Shown piece by piece: positions 1-13,800 of a DNA stretch of 64,000 nucleotides. The notes beneath the pieces were generated by a model. The model saw only the letters and a program-made list of their open reading frames with translations, was not told the origin of the DNA and made no database searches. Position 1 is the first letter of the stretch, and every line of letters starts with the position of its first letter. The position numbers and the translations under genes are program-made. This stretch comes from Anseranas semipalmata (taxonomy: Eukaryota > Chordata > Aves > Anseriformes > Anseranatidae). The stretch is from NCBI GenBank assembly GCA_013399115.1, contig VXAA01001151.1, forward strand, positions 251,040 through 315,039, given 5' to 3'.

Positions 1-976
1 TTCCATTCCTTTCCTACTTCTGACAGCTTTGACATATCTGAAGACTATTCCCATGCGTGCCCTATATCTAGTTCTCTAATTAAACCTTTCAATCACTTTG
101 TGTAGACCTATGATCTTTTTTTACAGTTCCATTGACAGCTTTGAGGATTAGACAGTGGATGCTGGTTTCTTGCAGATAAACATCTCGTTTCTGGAAAGAC
201 GTTTGGAAACATATGCCGACGTTGATCTGTGTGCACACACAGAGGACTCCTGTTGTGCACATCCCATTAAGAAACAGAAAGCTCTGGCAAAGTGTCAACA
301 AACAACAAAATGTGATGTGAGTAGTTGAGGCATGTTGTGTTTTTGACTTTTGCAAACGTTGATTAAAGGCCTTCTTGTGTGCAACCTGAGGGGTGCATGT
401 TTAAGCCTTAGGAACTTGTTGCAGTAGTTAATGTTATATTAGTTGGGCGTGTTTTTGATAAATTGTGCTTACGTGGTAACCTCAAATCATGGTTATGAAA
501 CATACTGTGAGTTTTGCACGCATTTTACTTTTAGAATTGGCATCATTAAAGCATTTTCTTTGAACTCCTGTACTGCAGAATTTCCAATAGACTACTTGGG
601 CTTTACTGAAGTGTGTTGAGCTTTTCAGGTACATGAAAAATGCTGTGATGAAAAACTTCAGGGAGGGTGAGAAATCTCTAACTTCCTGAAGGACTTGCTG
701 AGGAAGTTTAGGCGGGATACATTGATGTCTAATAGTTTAAACTGTGGATTTAAATTGCAATAAAATAGCCTTTTTGAACTTTTTTTCATCTGGTAGTCAC
801 CCCCACTTTTGAGTGGGTGTCAGCACCTCTGGTGTTAAGTCTTCCTTTCATTAAATTTCCCAGCTCTTCTTTTGTGGCTGTTATGGGACATACTGTGCTT
901 TGGAAACTAGGATCTAAATGAAGAGTGTTGGAAGACAGTGCTTTATACTTGGTCACTTAATTGCTATTTTACTCAG

Positions 977-1465
977 AATTGATGGGTGTGGAAGAATCAC
1001 AAGCTCTCTTGGTAGATTCCCATTACTCCATCATCTACATCAGTATGACTGATATGATGCCAACAATGTATGGTAAGCCCTATATAGCACTATTTGATGG
1101 AGAAAGCAGAACTGCTGTAAACAACAAAACAGCTGACTGTAGTGCAAACACTGTAATAGAAGATCTGTTTCATCTCTCGCATTCTACTCCCCCACAAAGG
1201 TGAGATGAAACATTTTCCACATTGTTTCCGTACCCAAAAGCCCTTGCATGAACAAAGAAGATCACAGGATTGGTATGAGAATCAAAATGTGCCCAGAGAG
1301 CCCCAAAACCCTATAAATATGCCTGGTGTGCAAATGTCCTTTGACGGAGTTCTGGTTGGGAGTGATAGAACAGCTGGACCTGTTTCAGACACCAAAGCAA
1401 AGCAAAAACAACTGGAGAAATTTCCAAAATGGTTTGAACCCTTCTGGGGGCTTTTGGTGTGTTAA
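977..1465 (+). other. Coding-like plus-strand stretch, unidentified
   Basis: A frame is open from 961 to 1200. It has an acceptor-like sequence ending at 976 (TTTTACTCAG) and a donor-like AAAG|GTGAGA at 1199/1200. A second frame, offset by one base, is open from 1160 to 1462. Together they could be one damaged coding segment of about 165 codons with a single frameshift, or an exon followed by unrelated sequence. The peptides (for instance MTDMMPTMYGKPYIALFDGE) match no family I recognise. Chance is a real possibility. Confidence 0.2.
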
Positions 1466-4400
1466 GTTATGCTAATCTTCCCGGAGTTCTATTAGCATAT
1501 TCACCTATATTTAAATGATTAATTTTCTCTTTATATGCCAACTCTTAATTTTTTGTTCTTTCAAAATTATTGAAATCTATGACAAGAGGTAGTGATACGA
1601 GGAAACGTTTGGTTTCTGGTTAGTTAATCAATTCCATAATATCTCATTCTTTACAATTGCTTTATTTAATAGCACCAATTTCTGCTTTCAGGTCTTGACT
1701 TCCCTGTTAAGCATTTAAGTTTCAGATTTTTTTTTAATCTTTTAACCTTTATCCCTTTGAATTTTTTTTTTCTCAGCCTATAATTTATTATACAGTCTCC
1801 TGTCAGAGGAGGAGGTAGACTAGGTGATTTTTACTGTATTGCAAATTATAATTATTATCGTTATTTGCATTAGTAATGGATTCATTCTTATCACTGAAAA
1901 CAATTCCATTATCTGATCAGACAGTTATCTTCACACTGTCCGTGATCATATATTTTCATTAGGCACCTCTTTCTCTGTGGGTCAAAAGGAGAATTATTCC
2001 TTAGTGCAGTCACTTTTCTCTTCACTCTCAACATTTTCCTTGGTTAAAAAGAAGTTGTTAATCCTCTACAAATGTCCTTTGCAACAAAAATATGCCCTTT
2101 TCTGTTGCTGTGTCCCTTCAGACCCAGCAAGGAAGGGCACATCTGTGCTATAAGCTGCCCTTCAGTGTCCTTTTTGTCAGAGGCGTGGGGAGAGGGTTTG
2201 CAATTCATGTTCAGTGGGCGGAACCGAGAGGATGATTTTCATGACCCAGCAAAGACATTTTGACTCCATTTTGAATTAAAGTGAAGGTGAAGGATTTGTA
2301 ACCTCTGTTTTGTAAGATGGAGAAGCATCTTCTCCCAAATCCTCCTTCCCCAACTTCTGTGGGAGGCACAGGGTTTGGACTTTAATTACCACAGTGAGGT
2401 TGCAGAGGAAGCAAACCCACCCTCCTCTCTGATGCCCCATAGAATTTACTGTGCCTCTGCAGGGGTAAAAGTGCTCAGATAGTGCCAGTTTCCAAACTGC
2501 CAGCAAAGGAGAGGTGAGTAAGGTTGGAGAGGTGTGAGGTCAGGCCACAGGGCCTCCTGAGGAACTGAGAGCAGCCTTGGTTGAAGGTGGTGGAGAACCC
2601 CTTTCATGCTTCCTCCTGTTAATTTTTATTAATGTATGACTGAGGAATTAAGGACATCAAGAAAAAGGTCATCAGTATAAGGCAAGAGTTTGGGTTTCTT
2701 TTTAAGCAGACACTTTACGAGTTTCTGTAGCCTGACTGAGACTGCGGTCAGCAAACACAGAGCTCGGTGTTCAGAGAAGGAGGGCATGGGCTTCTGCCCA
2801 CCCTCTCGGGCAAGATGTGTACGTGCTGAGAGTGTGTTTAGCATACCACATAACTTAGGTGATGATTTTATTCCTTCTTCCCGAAGAACTCCAAAAGTCG
2901 TGACTGAGCAGAGCTGCACCAGCACCAAGCACGGCCGCGCTGCGCTCCTGTGAGACTGGGCCATCTTCAGAATGGTGGCTGTTCCACCTGCTGCCTCCTC
3001 AGGGTAAGAAATGGCAGTGCTCTCACGCAAGACGTGCTTTCCAAAGAGGATAAACAATCAGCACTCTCATGTAAATCAAAACTCCTTTCATACTCTCAAA
3101 TTGCATACCCTGAACTTAGGGACCTGAGCCACTAATTGTTCATTGTTGTTGTTTTTAATGAGATCATGTGAGACTATGTTTATCTAAAATTACATTGTGA
3201 AAGAGCACATTGCTTTACAGGTTTAGATCCCCTTTTTTTTCCCTTCACCTCCCTAATTGGTTTGATGTGGAGCAATTATCCACTTAATGCAATTAAAGGT
3301 AAGATTTTTCATACGATATGTACCACAACAGTAATTACGTAGGCCATAGCACAAAGGGGGACTTGAATACAACTTTTGTCTTTGGGTCTCACGTAATAAA
3401 TGTCTTTAGTATGCTAGCAAGTGTAGTAGCCACTCAGTTGTTACCGTGCAATTGAATACAACATTTAGACTAATTTACAGGGTACTTTACATCTTGTTTC
3501 TGTTTGTATACAGGCACAATTTAGAAGTAAGTGGCATTTAGGCCACTATTAGTATTTTTTCATTTAGGGCTGTGGGAGCATCACATAGACTTTCTTCTTC
3601 TGCCCCCACTGATGCCTTCTGTTTTGGCCAATTAAAAATGCTGATATATTTCCCCCCTTTCATTGTCTTCAAACTTGAGAGCGTTTTCAGAGGAAAAAAT
3701 GGATATCAGAACTTACTTTTTTTTGACGAAAGATGGTGTATTCTTCAACTAAATATCTCTTTTGTCAAAGAAACTGTTTTCAGTTTTAAAAAGTAATGAG
3801 ATTTTTAACAAGTTTAGCGTTGTTTTACCACAATTAAATAAAACCATACAGAGTGTATATTTCTGAAACATGAGGGTGTAGCAAAACAGCTTGTGATTTA
3901 CAGTCAAATTAAGAACAAAATAGCCTTCAGGCATAACATCATAAAATTCCTATTTGCAGCCTCTAAGGACAGATCCCATAAAGGCATGGAAATAAATATG
4001 TGTACATAAGCACTGTCAGCTGAGGCTAGGTGAAGAAAGCTCTAATATGACAAACCAGATTAAAAAAAAAAACTCAGGAGGTCCAGGAAGAGGAATTCAT
4101 CAATGCCAAATTAAGATACACTAAAATATTTCTTGAAAGATAGAACCTCATTATTCTACTGATTTATAGAGCAAAGTAATGACTATAGGCAGCATTGTCT
4201 AAAGACAACAATGAGTGCTGCTATATCTCAGTAATAATTAGTCACATGAAATCTTCTTTTTTTTATTGTTCTTAGATGATTTATAAAATATGAGAGAAAC
4301 ACATTACACATGGCAATCTGAAATATAATGAAAATACATGGTCCAGGTTGACTCCCATATTTAAAATTCTGATTGCAATGCTGCCCACCAACAAAATAAT

Positions 4401-7400
4401 TGTAATTTCTGGCAGGAATTATAAAACCTAAACTACAGTACAAAGCATTGTTCACCAAATTACTCATTCCATAACCACAATTATAGCCCATTTGTTTTCT
4501 TATGCTGATAACAAAAGATACATTTTAAGATCTGCACTGTGCTACTCTTCCTTTAATAAATAAAGTGAGCTTTTCAAAAGCTGCAAAATGATGCAGATAA
4601 AAATCAAAACATTTCTACGTTTAAAGATTCAATCAAAGACTTGCCATGAATGGTGTGGTATTAAAGTTTAAAAAAATAATCAATTTAGCATGCATTTTTG
4701 AACATGATTTGTCACAAATAGCATTCCCAATAGATAAGAATGATTATATGGTAAAGAGCGTAATTTATATATCTCAAGCACTATGCTTTTGTCACCGACA
4801 TCGTTAAGGAATTTGACACGTTTGCAGGAGAACAATATATGTCAACTGAAATATATACCAATTAGCCATAAATGGGACACTGAAATGAATGATGCATGTG
4901 CATGCTATACTTACAAGTAATAACATGTGGTTTAAAGTCGCTTGCGTTTTCAAACAAGAATTCTTTTTATGTTGTCATTTAAAAAATCTAATATTTGAAA
5001 AGGTCAGGAATAAATAGCACCATTAGCATTAAAAGCTAGCTAAAGGGAAAGTAATTTGTTGTTCATTTAACATTGCATTTTATGTAATAGCTTTGTAAAG
5101 TGTTCGGGAGGGGGGAGAGATTTTATTCTGCTAAAACAAGATGACGGCAGCTCCAGTTCATTATTAAAAGGAGATTTTTTATTATGCTATTGTCAACTTT
5201 AACGTCTTGATTCTGTTAGGTGTTTGTTAAAATTACATGGGCTGCTGAAGTGGCTATGGCAAAGGATAATGCAGAGAATATCATGACTGTCAAAACAATT
5301 GTGTAGGCAAGAATCTGCTTATACTACGGTAAAGGAACAAAAGACAAAGGAGAAACTCTTTTGCAGTGTTAGGAAGTTAATAACCCTGTTGAGGATTCCT
5401 CGGCAGGAGGCACTGAGATTAGGAAGCCAAATTCTGGGAGAGACAAATAGTCGTGGCAAAAGGAAGCAGGGTACATGGAAACCTGGCATCGTGTGCCTGC
5501 TCTGGTGCCGTAGCTATGTGTGCTCTGGGCAAACCCCATAACTGTTCACCTCCCTGGAGAGTGGCCTACTCGTCCTTGGACTGCATGAGTGGTGTGTGAA
5601 AGCGTGCAAAGCCCTGTGGCTGGATCCTCTGTCTCCTGCAAAGCTGCGGTCATGAAGATGCAGAGATCTGGGAAAGGCTTTGCAGGAGCAACTGAAAACT
5701 GGACTTACCAAAGCCCTGACACAAGACAAACAATTCATATCTTTGAACTGATTAGGCCTTACACCCTTATTCTAGTACTGCAAGGCTGACCACAGATGGG
5801 AAAAACTGGAGGCAAAAGAAGTGTTAGTCTGTACCCCTTATGGAACACATAGGCTGGGAAGAAAACATACAAAGCAAACTTCCCAGCTGCACACTTGCTG
5901 CTGTGAGGAGCTGCAGAGGGAGGGAAGCAATGTAATGAGTGGAAGGCACAAGTAGCATCATCAGGGAGAAAAACATCTGCTTATCTCTCTCAAGAGAGAA
6001 TTCAGACAAGAAATTGTCTTAGCATTTTAGTACCCCACACATCTGTGATAGCATAGCAAGGGGTGTCTCCTTTGCTAATTCATACATTTATTCCCTAATA
6101 ACCTCTCTAGAGCAAGGTTTCAGAGATCTATGAAACAGTGATTCTCCAGATCAAAATTTGGTTCGCATTGTGCTCCCAGGGCAGCACAATTGGGTATTGC
6201 CTTTTAATCTGGGCATGTAGCACAAGTGTAATTTACAATGTTTTTAAACAGAAAAGCAAGATAGCACATCTCCGACTAAAACTGAAGTTGATGGGGGATA
6301 TTCTTTTCAGTTGGGTAAAACCAAGGAATGGTTTGTTTCTGACATAAGGAACTGGTTCCAGCTCTGAGCATGACAATAAGGTGCCAATCTTCAGTGCTGA
6401 CTGTTCTTATTCTACCCTTTACAGCCTCCCCCCTTTTTTCCCTGTATTAGAAGTGTTGTGCTCTAACACAGAATAAATTGGTTTCAACCTCCACCACTGA
6501 AAGGGGAATCCAAAGTCTTGCAAGGGGGGCTGATGTTATCTCAGGACTAGACTTTCTGGGGGAGGAAAGGTCATGCAGAAAGGCAGAAGGAGCAGAGGGC
6601 CCCAGCCTGGTGAACCTCAAGAGAAACCCCTTAAGGGAAAGTGTCCCAAGGAATGGTGGGTCTCCAGGCCGCAGATGTTCTGTGTTATTTTTTTTTCCAT
6701 TGAGGATGGGGTTCCTCTGAGAGCAGAGGAGAAATGGTCTGTTTCTCCAGCAGCAGGCTGAGGGACCTGAGATAGGATTACTTAGGGACAGAAATTAATT
6801 TGTGAGCTATCTACACTTTAGCTGATAGTGTTTATCAAAAAAATGAGAAAGTGGCTCCCTCATTGCATTGTGCATTCTATAACCTGACTGCTTCATCATC
6901 TGGCAGTTTTGCTCAAGGCTAAGGGCCAGCAAATGAAATGTCAGGATAATTTGGTGATTGTTCTGATTTTAAGCATTTTAGTGAAATTTCAGTAACATTT
7001 GAAATTTGATATGCAAATTTCTCAAATTAATTCTGTCTGGATCCTGTGGTCCAAGCTTGGTTCAGCATTAGTTCAGCCAGTTCTCCATCATGATCACTAT
7101 TCCATCTCTCACCAGTAATTAAAAACTTCTGTCCTCCTTTTGTAAGCTGCTCACCCTTCTGTCTCTGCTCACATCTTTATCTCACACTAATTCAAGGCTT
7201 AGCCTTCAGTTTGGTTAAGAACATCAGCTTCCTTAATCCTCTCATCTCTTTCTTCTCACAGCACGTCTGCTTTCTCTTGGCACTGTCCAGAAGCCACGTG
7301 CCAGATTCTGTTACCTGCGCCCTTTCCTCCCCTTGTCTGAAATTATTTTGAAACACACTGAAATCGGAGGAATTTTTCAATGGGCGCTGGCTCATTCACT

Positions 7401-7462
7401 TCTAAAGCTACTTTAAAAATTCCATATTTTGCAGGCTATCTATAGAGAGATATCCACAGACT

Positions 7463-7532
7463 CAAAAAAAACAACCAAACAACCAAAACAAAAAACAAAC
7501 AAACAAACAAAAACAAACCACACAACAAATCC
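7463..7532 (+). repeat. A-rich AAAC/AACA simple repeat
   Basis: Imperfect AAC and AAAC units, low complexity, just downstream of the gene A poly(A) signal. Confidence 0.85.
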
Positions 7533-7599
7533 CATATCACCACCCAGAAATAAAATACGTATCTGCATCCTCCCTGGCCCTTACCTATTACAATTCCCT

Positions 7600-7651
7600 A
7601 GATTATTATTACTATTATTATTATTATTATTATTTATTTTTATTTATTTTT
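7600..7651 (+). repeat. (TTA)n then (TTTA)n microsatellite
   Basis: About ten TTA units followed by TTTA units in continuous low-complexity sequence. Confidence 0.9.
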
Positions 7652-7781
7652 AACATGCTAGAGCAAGGAAGGTTTCTTCTTGCATGTCTGCATCTAAAAG
7701 GTGCAATTCATTACTCAGCATGTAAAGCTTCCATTATAACTGCAGTGTCTGCAGACTCCAGTCTTTCATGCGTGACTAGCT

Positions 7782-7787
7782 TTTATT
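7782..7787 (-). terminator. Poly(A) signal AATAAA of gene A
   Basis: On the minus strand AATAAA lies about 33 bases after the TAA stop of gene A. This would give a very short 3' UTR, which is usual for pancreatic lipase transcripts. Confidence 0.7.
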
Positions 7788-7819
7788 GAGAGCAAGGCTT
7801 TGGGCGTCTGTACGTGTTG

Positions 7820-7883
7820 TTAGCAAGCAGTAAGAGTTTGCAGAACATCCTCCCTCACGGTCTCAGAACCACAGAAATGGAAT
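7820..7883 (-). CDS. PNLIP: Gene A exon 13 (C-terminus and stop)
   Basis: Residues 448-468 and TAA stop. Encodes [20 protein letters not shown] then a terminal Cys. The last two cysteines match the conserved C-terminal disulfide of pancreatic lipases. Confidence 0.91.
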
Positions 7884-10800
7884 CTGAAGGAAACAAAAAT
7901 ATATGAATGTCTTGAGTTGTCAACATTTACTGAGATTATACGAGTGAATTTGTTTTAATATGCCAACCTGGTTTGTCATTTGACACACCCATGCTACCTG
8001 AAAAGAACAGAGAAACTTGAGCACCCAAGTTTGAAATATTACTGCTGGTGATAGTACTGCATCTATTCTGGTTGACTGCCTTCCTTCAGTTTTACAGTTT
8101 CTTTTTTTTTTCTTTCCCCCAGTTTGTGTGCTACCATCACTAGATGGATGATTGCAACTCCGTGTGCAAGGGCATGAGTCCATAGAAGAGAGATTGTGTA
8201 TTGAATATGCTTCGTCAGCAATGTGCTTTGATGAATAGAAATTACAACTGGACTACTTCTGCTGAGAGGTAATGTTGCTGGGCTGTAATCATTTTGCTTT
8301 GCTTGAAACTGTTTTCATCTGCAATGTTGTCTTTTAAGTGATTACATTTTAACCATGAATTTGTATACGGGCCTAAACCATATACTGTACCCGCTCTTCT
8401 AGACATCAAGTCATGGAGTGGATCAAATAACATAAATAATCAAGCAAATGAGGGGCTTTGTTCTAAAAAGTCCAAGCAAATGGGTAAAATTGGATCAGAA
8501 AAAACATACTTCTATAATCTAATCATCCACACTATATTCCACTAAGTCTACAGAAATCGGTTTTGGCCTATATCAGTAGACTTTATATTTAGCCATTTAA
8601 GTACAGTTTCCAAGTATTAGCCTCATTCACTGGAATGGTAGACCTATTATTGCCACTCTGTCTTGTCAAATGCAATCTCAGACCATCGATATCAATAGAA
8701 ATTTTCTGCTGATTCCCACTGATAGTGAATCAGACATCCTAATGCAAGCTCAGACACAGATAACCGTTTCTTGCAGACAGCAAGTAGGAACTTGGGAAGA
8801 ATGATGCTGATAATCCAAGCCAGTGCTAATCTTTCTCAACCAAAGGGTTAAAACAGGAAATTTGCCCTTCTGAAGCCTGGAAATATTTTAAGTTTTTTTC
8901 TTGAAGTTATTTAAGGTAGAAGGTTGAAGTATTAGTGAATAGAACTATGTATGAACAGTATCTTGAAAGGAAGGAAATTAAAAGTGTTCTTTACAGTCTT
9001 TTTCTTTTAATGCTTTAAACACTTTTTCTTGTGCAAATGCTTTTGCCCCATATATAATTTTGTCACTTACCCTCCCAAGTAACTTTCAGGATTTTTACAA
9101 TGAATGTACTTACTCTTTTCCATTTTCTCCAGATTGTACCGTGATAGTGGTGGCTCCTAGTTTAGGGAGAGTTGGATTTATCCAGTTGTTGTTCCAAAGA
9201 AATTTAACCTTTGTAACTGTTCCAACATTAATTTCTGCATCAATGAAGCTTGTATAAGTGTTGTCTGGTTGGAGGGTTCCCCTGTGAAAAATGATATTTT
9301 ATGGATGTGAGGCTGGCTGGCATTTAATATTAATTACTAGTCCCATCAACTGATTGGCTGTGGTGGCAAGTCAATAGAAAGTTAGTAGTAAGGCAGTATT
9401 TAGCTTATAATACGGTAACAACATTACTGTCCGTTTTCCATTGTAATTTATCCAAAATCAGTGTTTGTCGGAAGAAACAAAGGCAGATGATAGGCTTGAT
9501 GTGCTGCAGTCATAACTCACTATGAAGACCCAGTTACAGGACAATCCCTATGGAGAAGGTAGAGCTGCTCCCTGTTGCTTATGTAGGCAGGGTATATACT
9601 GTGTTTTGCACGTAAATGAAATCTTATTTAATGCTAATTGATTTATCTGATACAGATGTTGGATTTGTTTGGGATGGCCAAAAGGATTACCCACCAGCTG
9701 CTCAGCCTGGCTCTCTACCAGAGGTTCTCAAACTTGCAGCACTGTGATTGAGTCAAATGTGCATCTGCTCTTGGGTCACTGTAGTTCATAATCTGGCTAT
9801 TAATTTCATGTCGCATCAATAGAGCAAGCTCTAAATGGCAGCAGTTTGAGACTGCACTGAATTCTAATGTATTAAAATTCTAACATTTTTAAAATTCTGC
9901 ATTCTAAACTCTACCCTTCAAAAGTAAATCCCGAGTGAGTGAATTGTCACTCCATTTACATCAAGGAGCTGTATCTGGGGGTAGAATTTGTTCTGCAAAA
10001 TGGGACCAATTTAAACACAAATATTATTAGAAATGTGAATTAAACATTCTAGAAGAGAAGTTTCTTTTCTATTGAATATTGAACTTACTTGACAATCTGA
10101 TGCTGCCTTGTGTTCCCATCACTCCCATACAGGGCAATATTTGCATATCCTCTTACTTTCCTTTTTCCAGAGAGCGTCACAGTTACTTTGTACCTCCAAA
10201 CTACACAGAAGAAATACAATAAGTTAGATTTCACCCAGAGAGAAACAGTTTCCAAAATATCAAGTCTTTTTTTTTTTTTTNNNNTTTTTTTTTTTTGGTC
10301 TGTATGATGTAGTTGAAAGCAAAAGAAATTATCACTACCTTGCACTTTCAGCTCAAGGCTACATCCCAGGCTGCCTGGACTGGACAGCGTTAACACAACA
10401 CTGTCATACATGACTCTTGGTGCTCACTGCTTTTCATTGGGTTATAACCACGCAACACATATAAAACACCAGTGAGTCAGATCTGTCGTTCTGTCTTAAT
10501 GACATCAACATGAGAAACAAGTAGACATTTGTACTGCTGTCTGAACAAAAAACAGCCAACCTAGCCCGTAACGTGTAAACACAATATAGACCTGAGCATT
10601 TTGACCACAAATGTTTTTACATACAGTGAAGTTGGAAAGAAGGAAGTGTTGGGAATAAATAGTGATCCATACCAGAATATAAACAGTGTAAAAGGAGTGT
10701 AAAAATAAAAGTCCGATATGCTCATTTTTATGAGTGAGAAATTTCCTTTAGCGTGCAATTAGCAAAAGCAGTTCTTCTCCCTCCAATGCTTGCTTACAAA

Positions 10801-13800
10801 GGTGAAGGAAGAACTGTCTTATGAGAGCTGACATTTAGGATAACTTAGGTTGTAAAGGAGGTTATCTAGTCCATCCATTTCTCAAAGCAAGATCAGCTTT
10901 GAGCAGGTTGCTCATTGCCTTTGTCAAATGGAGTTTTGACTGTCTCCAAAGGTGGAGATTTCACAGCTTCTCCAGGCCTCTCCTTCTGCCTTTAACCACT
11001 GCCATGGTGACAGACACTTTCATAATATTTAATAAGGATTTCCCTTGCTGTGACTTCTGTGCACTGCCTGTCATCCTTTCTCCATGCACCTTGTAGTGTA
11101 GCCCACTAAACATCTCAGTGACTTCCACTTGTCTGTATAGTTTGACATCCTTCTTGTACTGGAGGGCACAAAACTGGGCATTGGTATCGGAGCAGAGGAG
11201 GAAAAGGCACAAGGACTGAAGAGCCATTTGCACTGCTATGAGGTCTTTTAATCTGTTTAAATTAACTGTAAAATGTGGGGGGAAGTATGTTTACAAGCAG
11301 TAGGTAGCAACTGAAACAAAACTTACGAGCAAAATCCTTGGCCTCTCCAGTATTCAGGTAAAGTTTCAGGAAACTGTTTTTAAATTTCCCTTTGAATTTA
11401 TCTGCAAAGTGACCCATATTTGGGCATCCCTCTTGTGGGCATGGGAAACAGCCTTCCTGGTGAAAATAAATGTATCCGTTAATAAAATTATCCACACAGT
11501 CTAGAAAAAAATGAATGATAACATTGATTTTTAGCTGGTCATGAATCACAGCAACAGAGTTTCAAGCAACAATTTCTGTAACTACAGGAAGATTATATAA
11601 GCTAGCCAATGTTCTGCAAGGCTCTGATTTTTCAGGGCTCCAAGTTTTTTCTCACGCCATCTAGCTCACTCCAGCTGCATAAGTGACATCCTTGAGTAGT
11701 CTTGAACTGGAGCAGGGAGGAGGAGGAGGAGGTGTCTTTCCCAGCAACTGATGAGAAAGAGTGATGTCTCCTTATACCTTCAGGTTGGGTCAAGAAAGGC
11801 TTTGTGCTGAAAACAAAGCTCATTTTTGTCTTGAAAGCAGCTTTTTACCCTGGTGACAGCATGTAGTTGCCTTCTCCAAGAGTGAGCTGAGAAGCCCGTA
11901 TCACCTGCTCAGAATGTACGAAGGTCAATTGCTCTGTTCCCTTCTGCCTGTGCTGCCTGTAGGATATGATGAGACTGTTGCCTCCCTGCTACAATGAGGC
12001 CGTAGTTCAATATCTCCCAGTCTGAGGCAGGGAAGGGTTTCCTGCCCTTGGTCCATAAACCATTGTGCTTTGTCCTTGAGGCTATCTTAATTCACCAGAG
12101 TATTTGACCACGGACTGACCCCATCAGGCCATTACATATTATTTTACTTCTTGTTGTTTTGAAGAGTATTTAAAGTATTTTTAAAGTATGTTTGAAAGCG
12201 CACCTGCTACAGTATGGAATTCCCCTTGCTGCTGTTTGGCAAATACATTTGGTGACTACTGGGACAGGCTCTCCTCCTTGCCCGTTCCCTGTTTGACACA
12301 GCAGAGCAGGTCTGGGGGAGCCACATCAGCTCCAGTAGTACCTTAGGGCTGTCCCATCAGCAGAGTACCAGGGATATCGCTGTTTTGCTGTTACCTTTTC
12401 CTACTTTGACCCCTGCCAGCAGCGTGAGCTATAACACTGTAAGATGTCTGTCACTTCTCTTACACCTGCACCCATTTGGATGCAAGCTAGCATAAATAAA
12501 TTGAATTTCAGATGTATTGATAAGAGCCACTGCTTTTGAAATGCTCCATTCTGAGGCTCTGAAAAATACTTACTGTTAGAAAAGCATCGTATGAAGTACA
12601 AGAATAACCTAGAAATCCATCAGGGAAGATAATACTGTCGGAGTAATACTTGTAGCTCCGCAAATGATTGCAAGCCACAAAGTCCCGAGTTCCTGTGAAA
12701 AGATGTTCCCAGGTTAGTTCTTCGTTTCTGTAAACAAACAGGAAAGGACACCGACATGGCACTTGCCGTGACGCCAGAATGCGTCATTCTCCCTCAAAAG
12801 CCTCACCACTATCCTTGGGGTGGCGAACATGAGGTTTGAACCTTGCTTTTGCAATGAATTGATGCTCTGAGGAATGTCATTGACTCAACAGGTGTAAAAT
12901 GCGAGCTTGAAATGCTTTGTGCAGACTGACTGGGCAGCCCACCCGTAGCCCTCCCCTCCCAAACGCTTTTCAAGTAATCTGACCGAGTTCCACAATGGAA
13001 ACAGAGCTGCACCAAGCAGGTCTTTTATAGGGAATAGTTGCATTACCATGACAAAAGAAAACTGAATGCAAAGTATTTGGTTTGAACTGGGCAATGGTGA
13101 TTTACTCCAGCTGAGGAGTTCAAAACTAAATTATTGTTATTTGGGGGGTGTTTAAGGAAGGGAGACTCTTAAAATTAAAATAATGAATATATTATTTTCC
13201 TTTGTATTTCCTTTATTTGCCTGACTTCAGGCTAAAAAGAAGATGATATACAACACAGTTATTTCTTTGTGCTTTAATTCCACATTATTGATAACAAGTT
13301 TACTTGGGGGCGTGGGTGGTAATGCTTCCAGCTGCATTGAATAAAACCGAGATAAAAAGGCTGGTTATCACAAATAAATTAATGGATTCCCAGACTATAA
13401 GGTGCTTGTAGTAGTGTGAGGGAGAGCTCAAATCATATACTGAAAAGTCTCTAGAGGAGGAAATTTTTTTTAATGTTCTGTTACATGCAATGTAAGTTTA
13501 TAATAGATTTTTTAAAAAAAAAATAATTAGACCTTTTATTAAAACCATGCAAAACAACAACAAAAAACTTATTTGAGCAGCCACTTGCCAATCTTTTTTT
13601 ACCTGACTGAAAATAGACAAAATGACATTGCTTCAGTGCAACCCAGGTTTGTAATAGGTAACTTTAAAAAAATAATAAAGTTTATTGCTTTATGTCAGAA
13701 GAATTGCAGCTGAAGATCCCATAACAGAAATAGATGTATCATTGCCCTACTCCACCAAAGTTAAATGTGTCATTATAGACCCTTCAAAATTTTTGATACA

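Larger units (their letters stand above)
1..7781. other. Sequence downstream of gene A, no recognised gene
   Basis: No lipase exon and no known RNA gene is seen here on either strand. Apart from the coding-like stretch at 977-1465 and A-rich and TTA repeats near 7.5 kb, the content is AT-rich unique-looking sequence. Confidence 0.5.

Noticed and set aside
4228..4491. Minus-strand frame rich in Tyr, Asn and Gly, faintly like a keratin-type protein
   Set aside because: AT-rich sequence with no signal, repeat pattern or splice context; similarity too vague.
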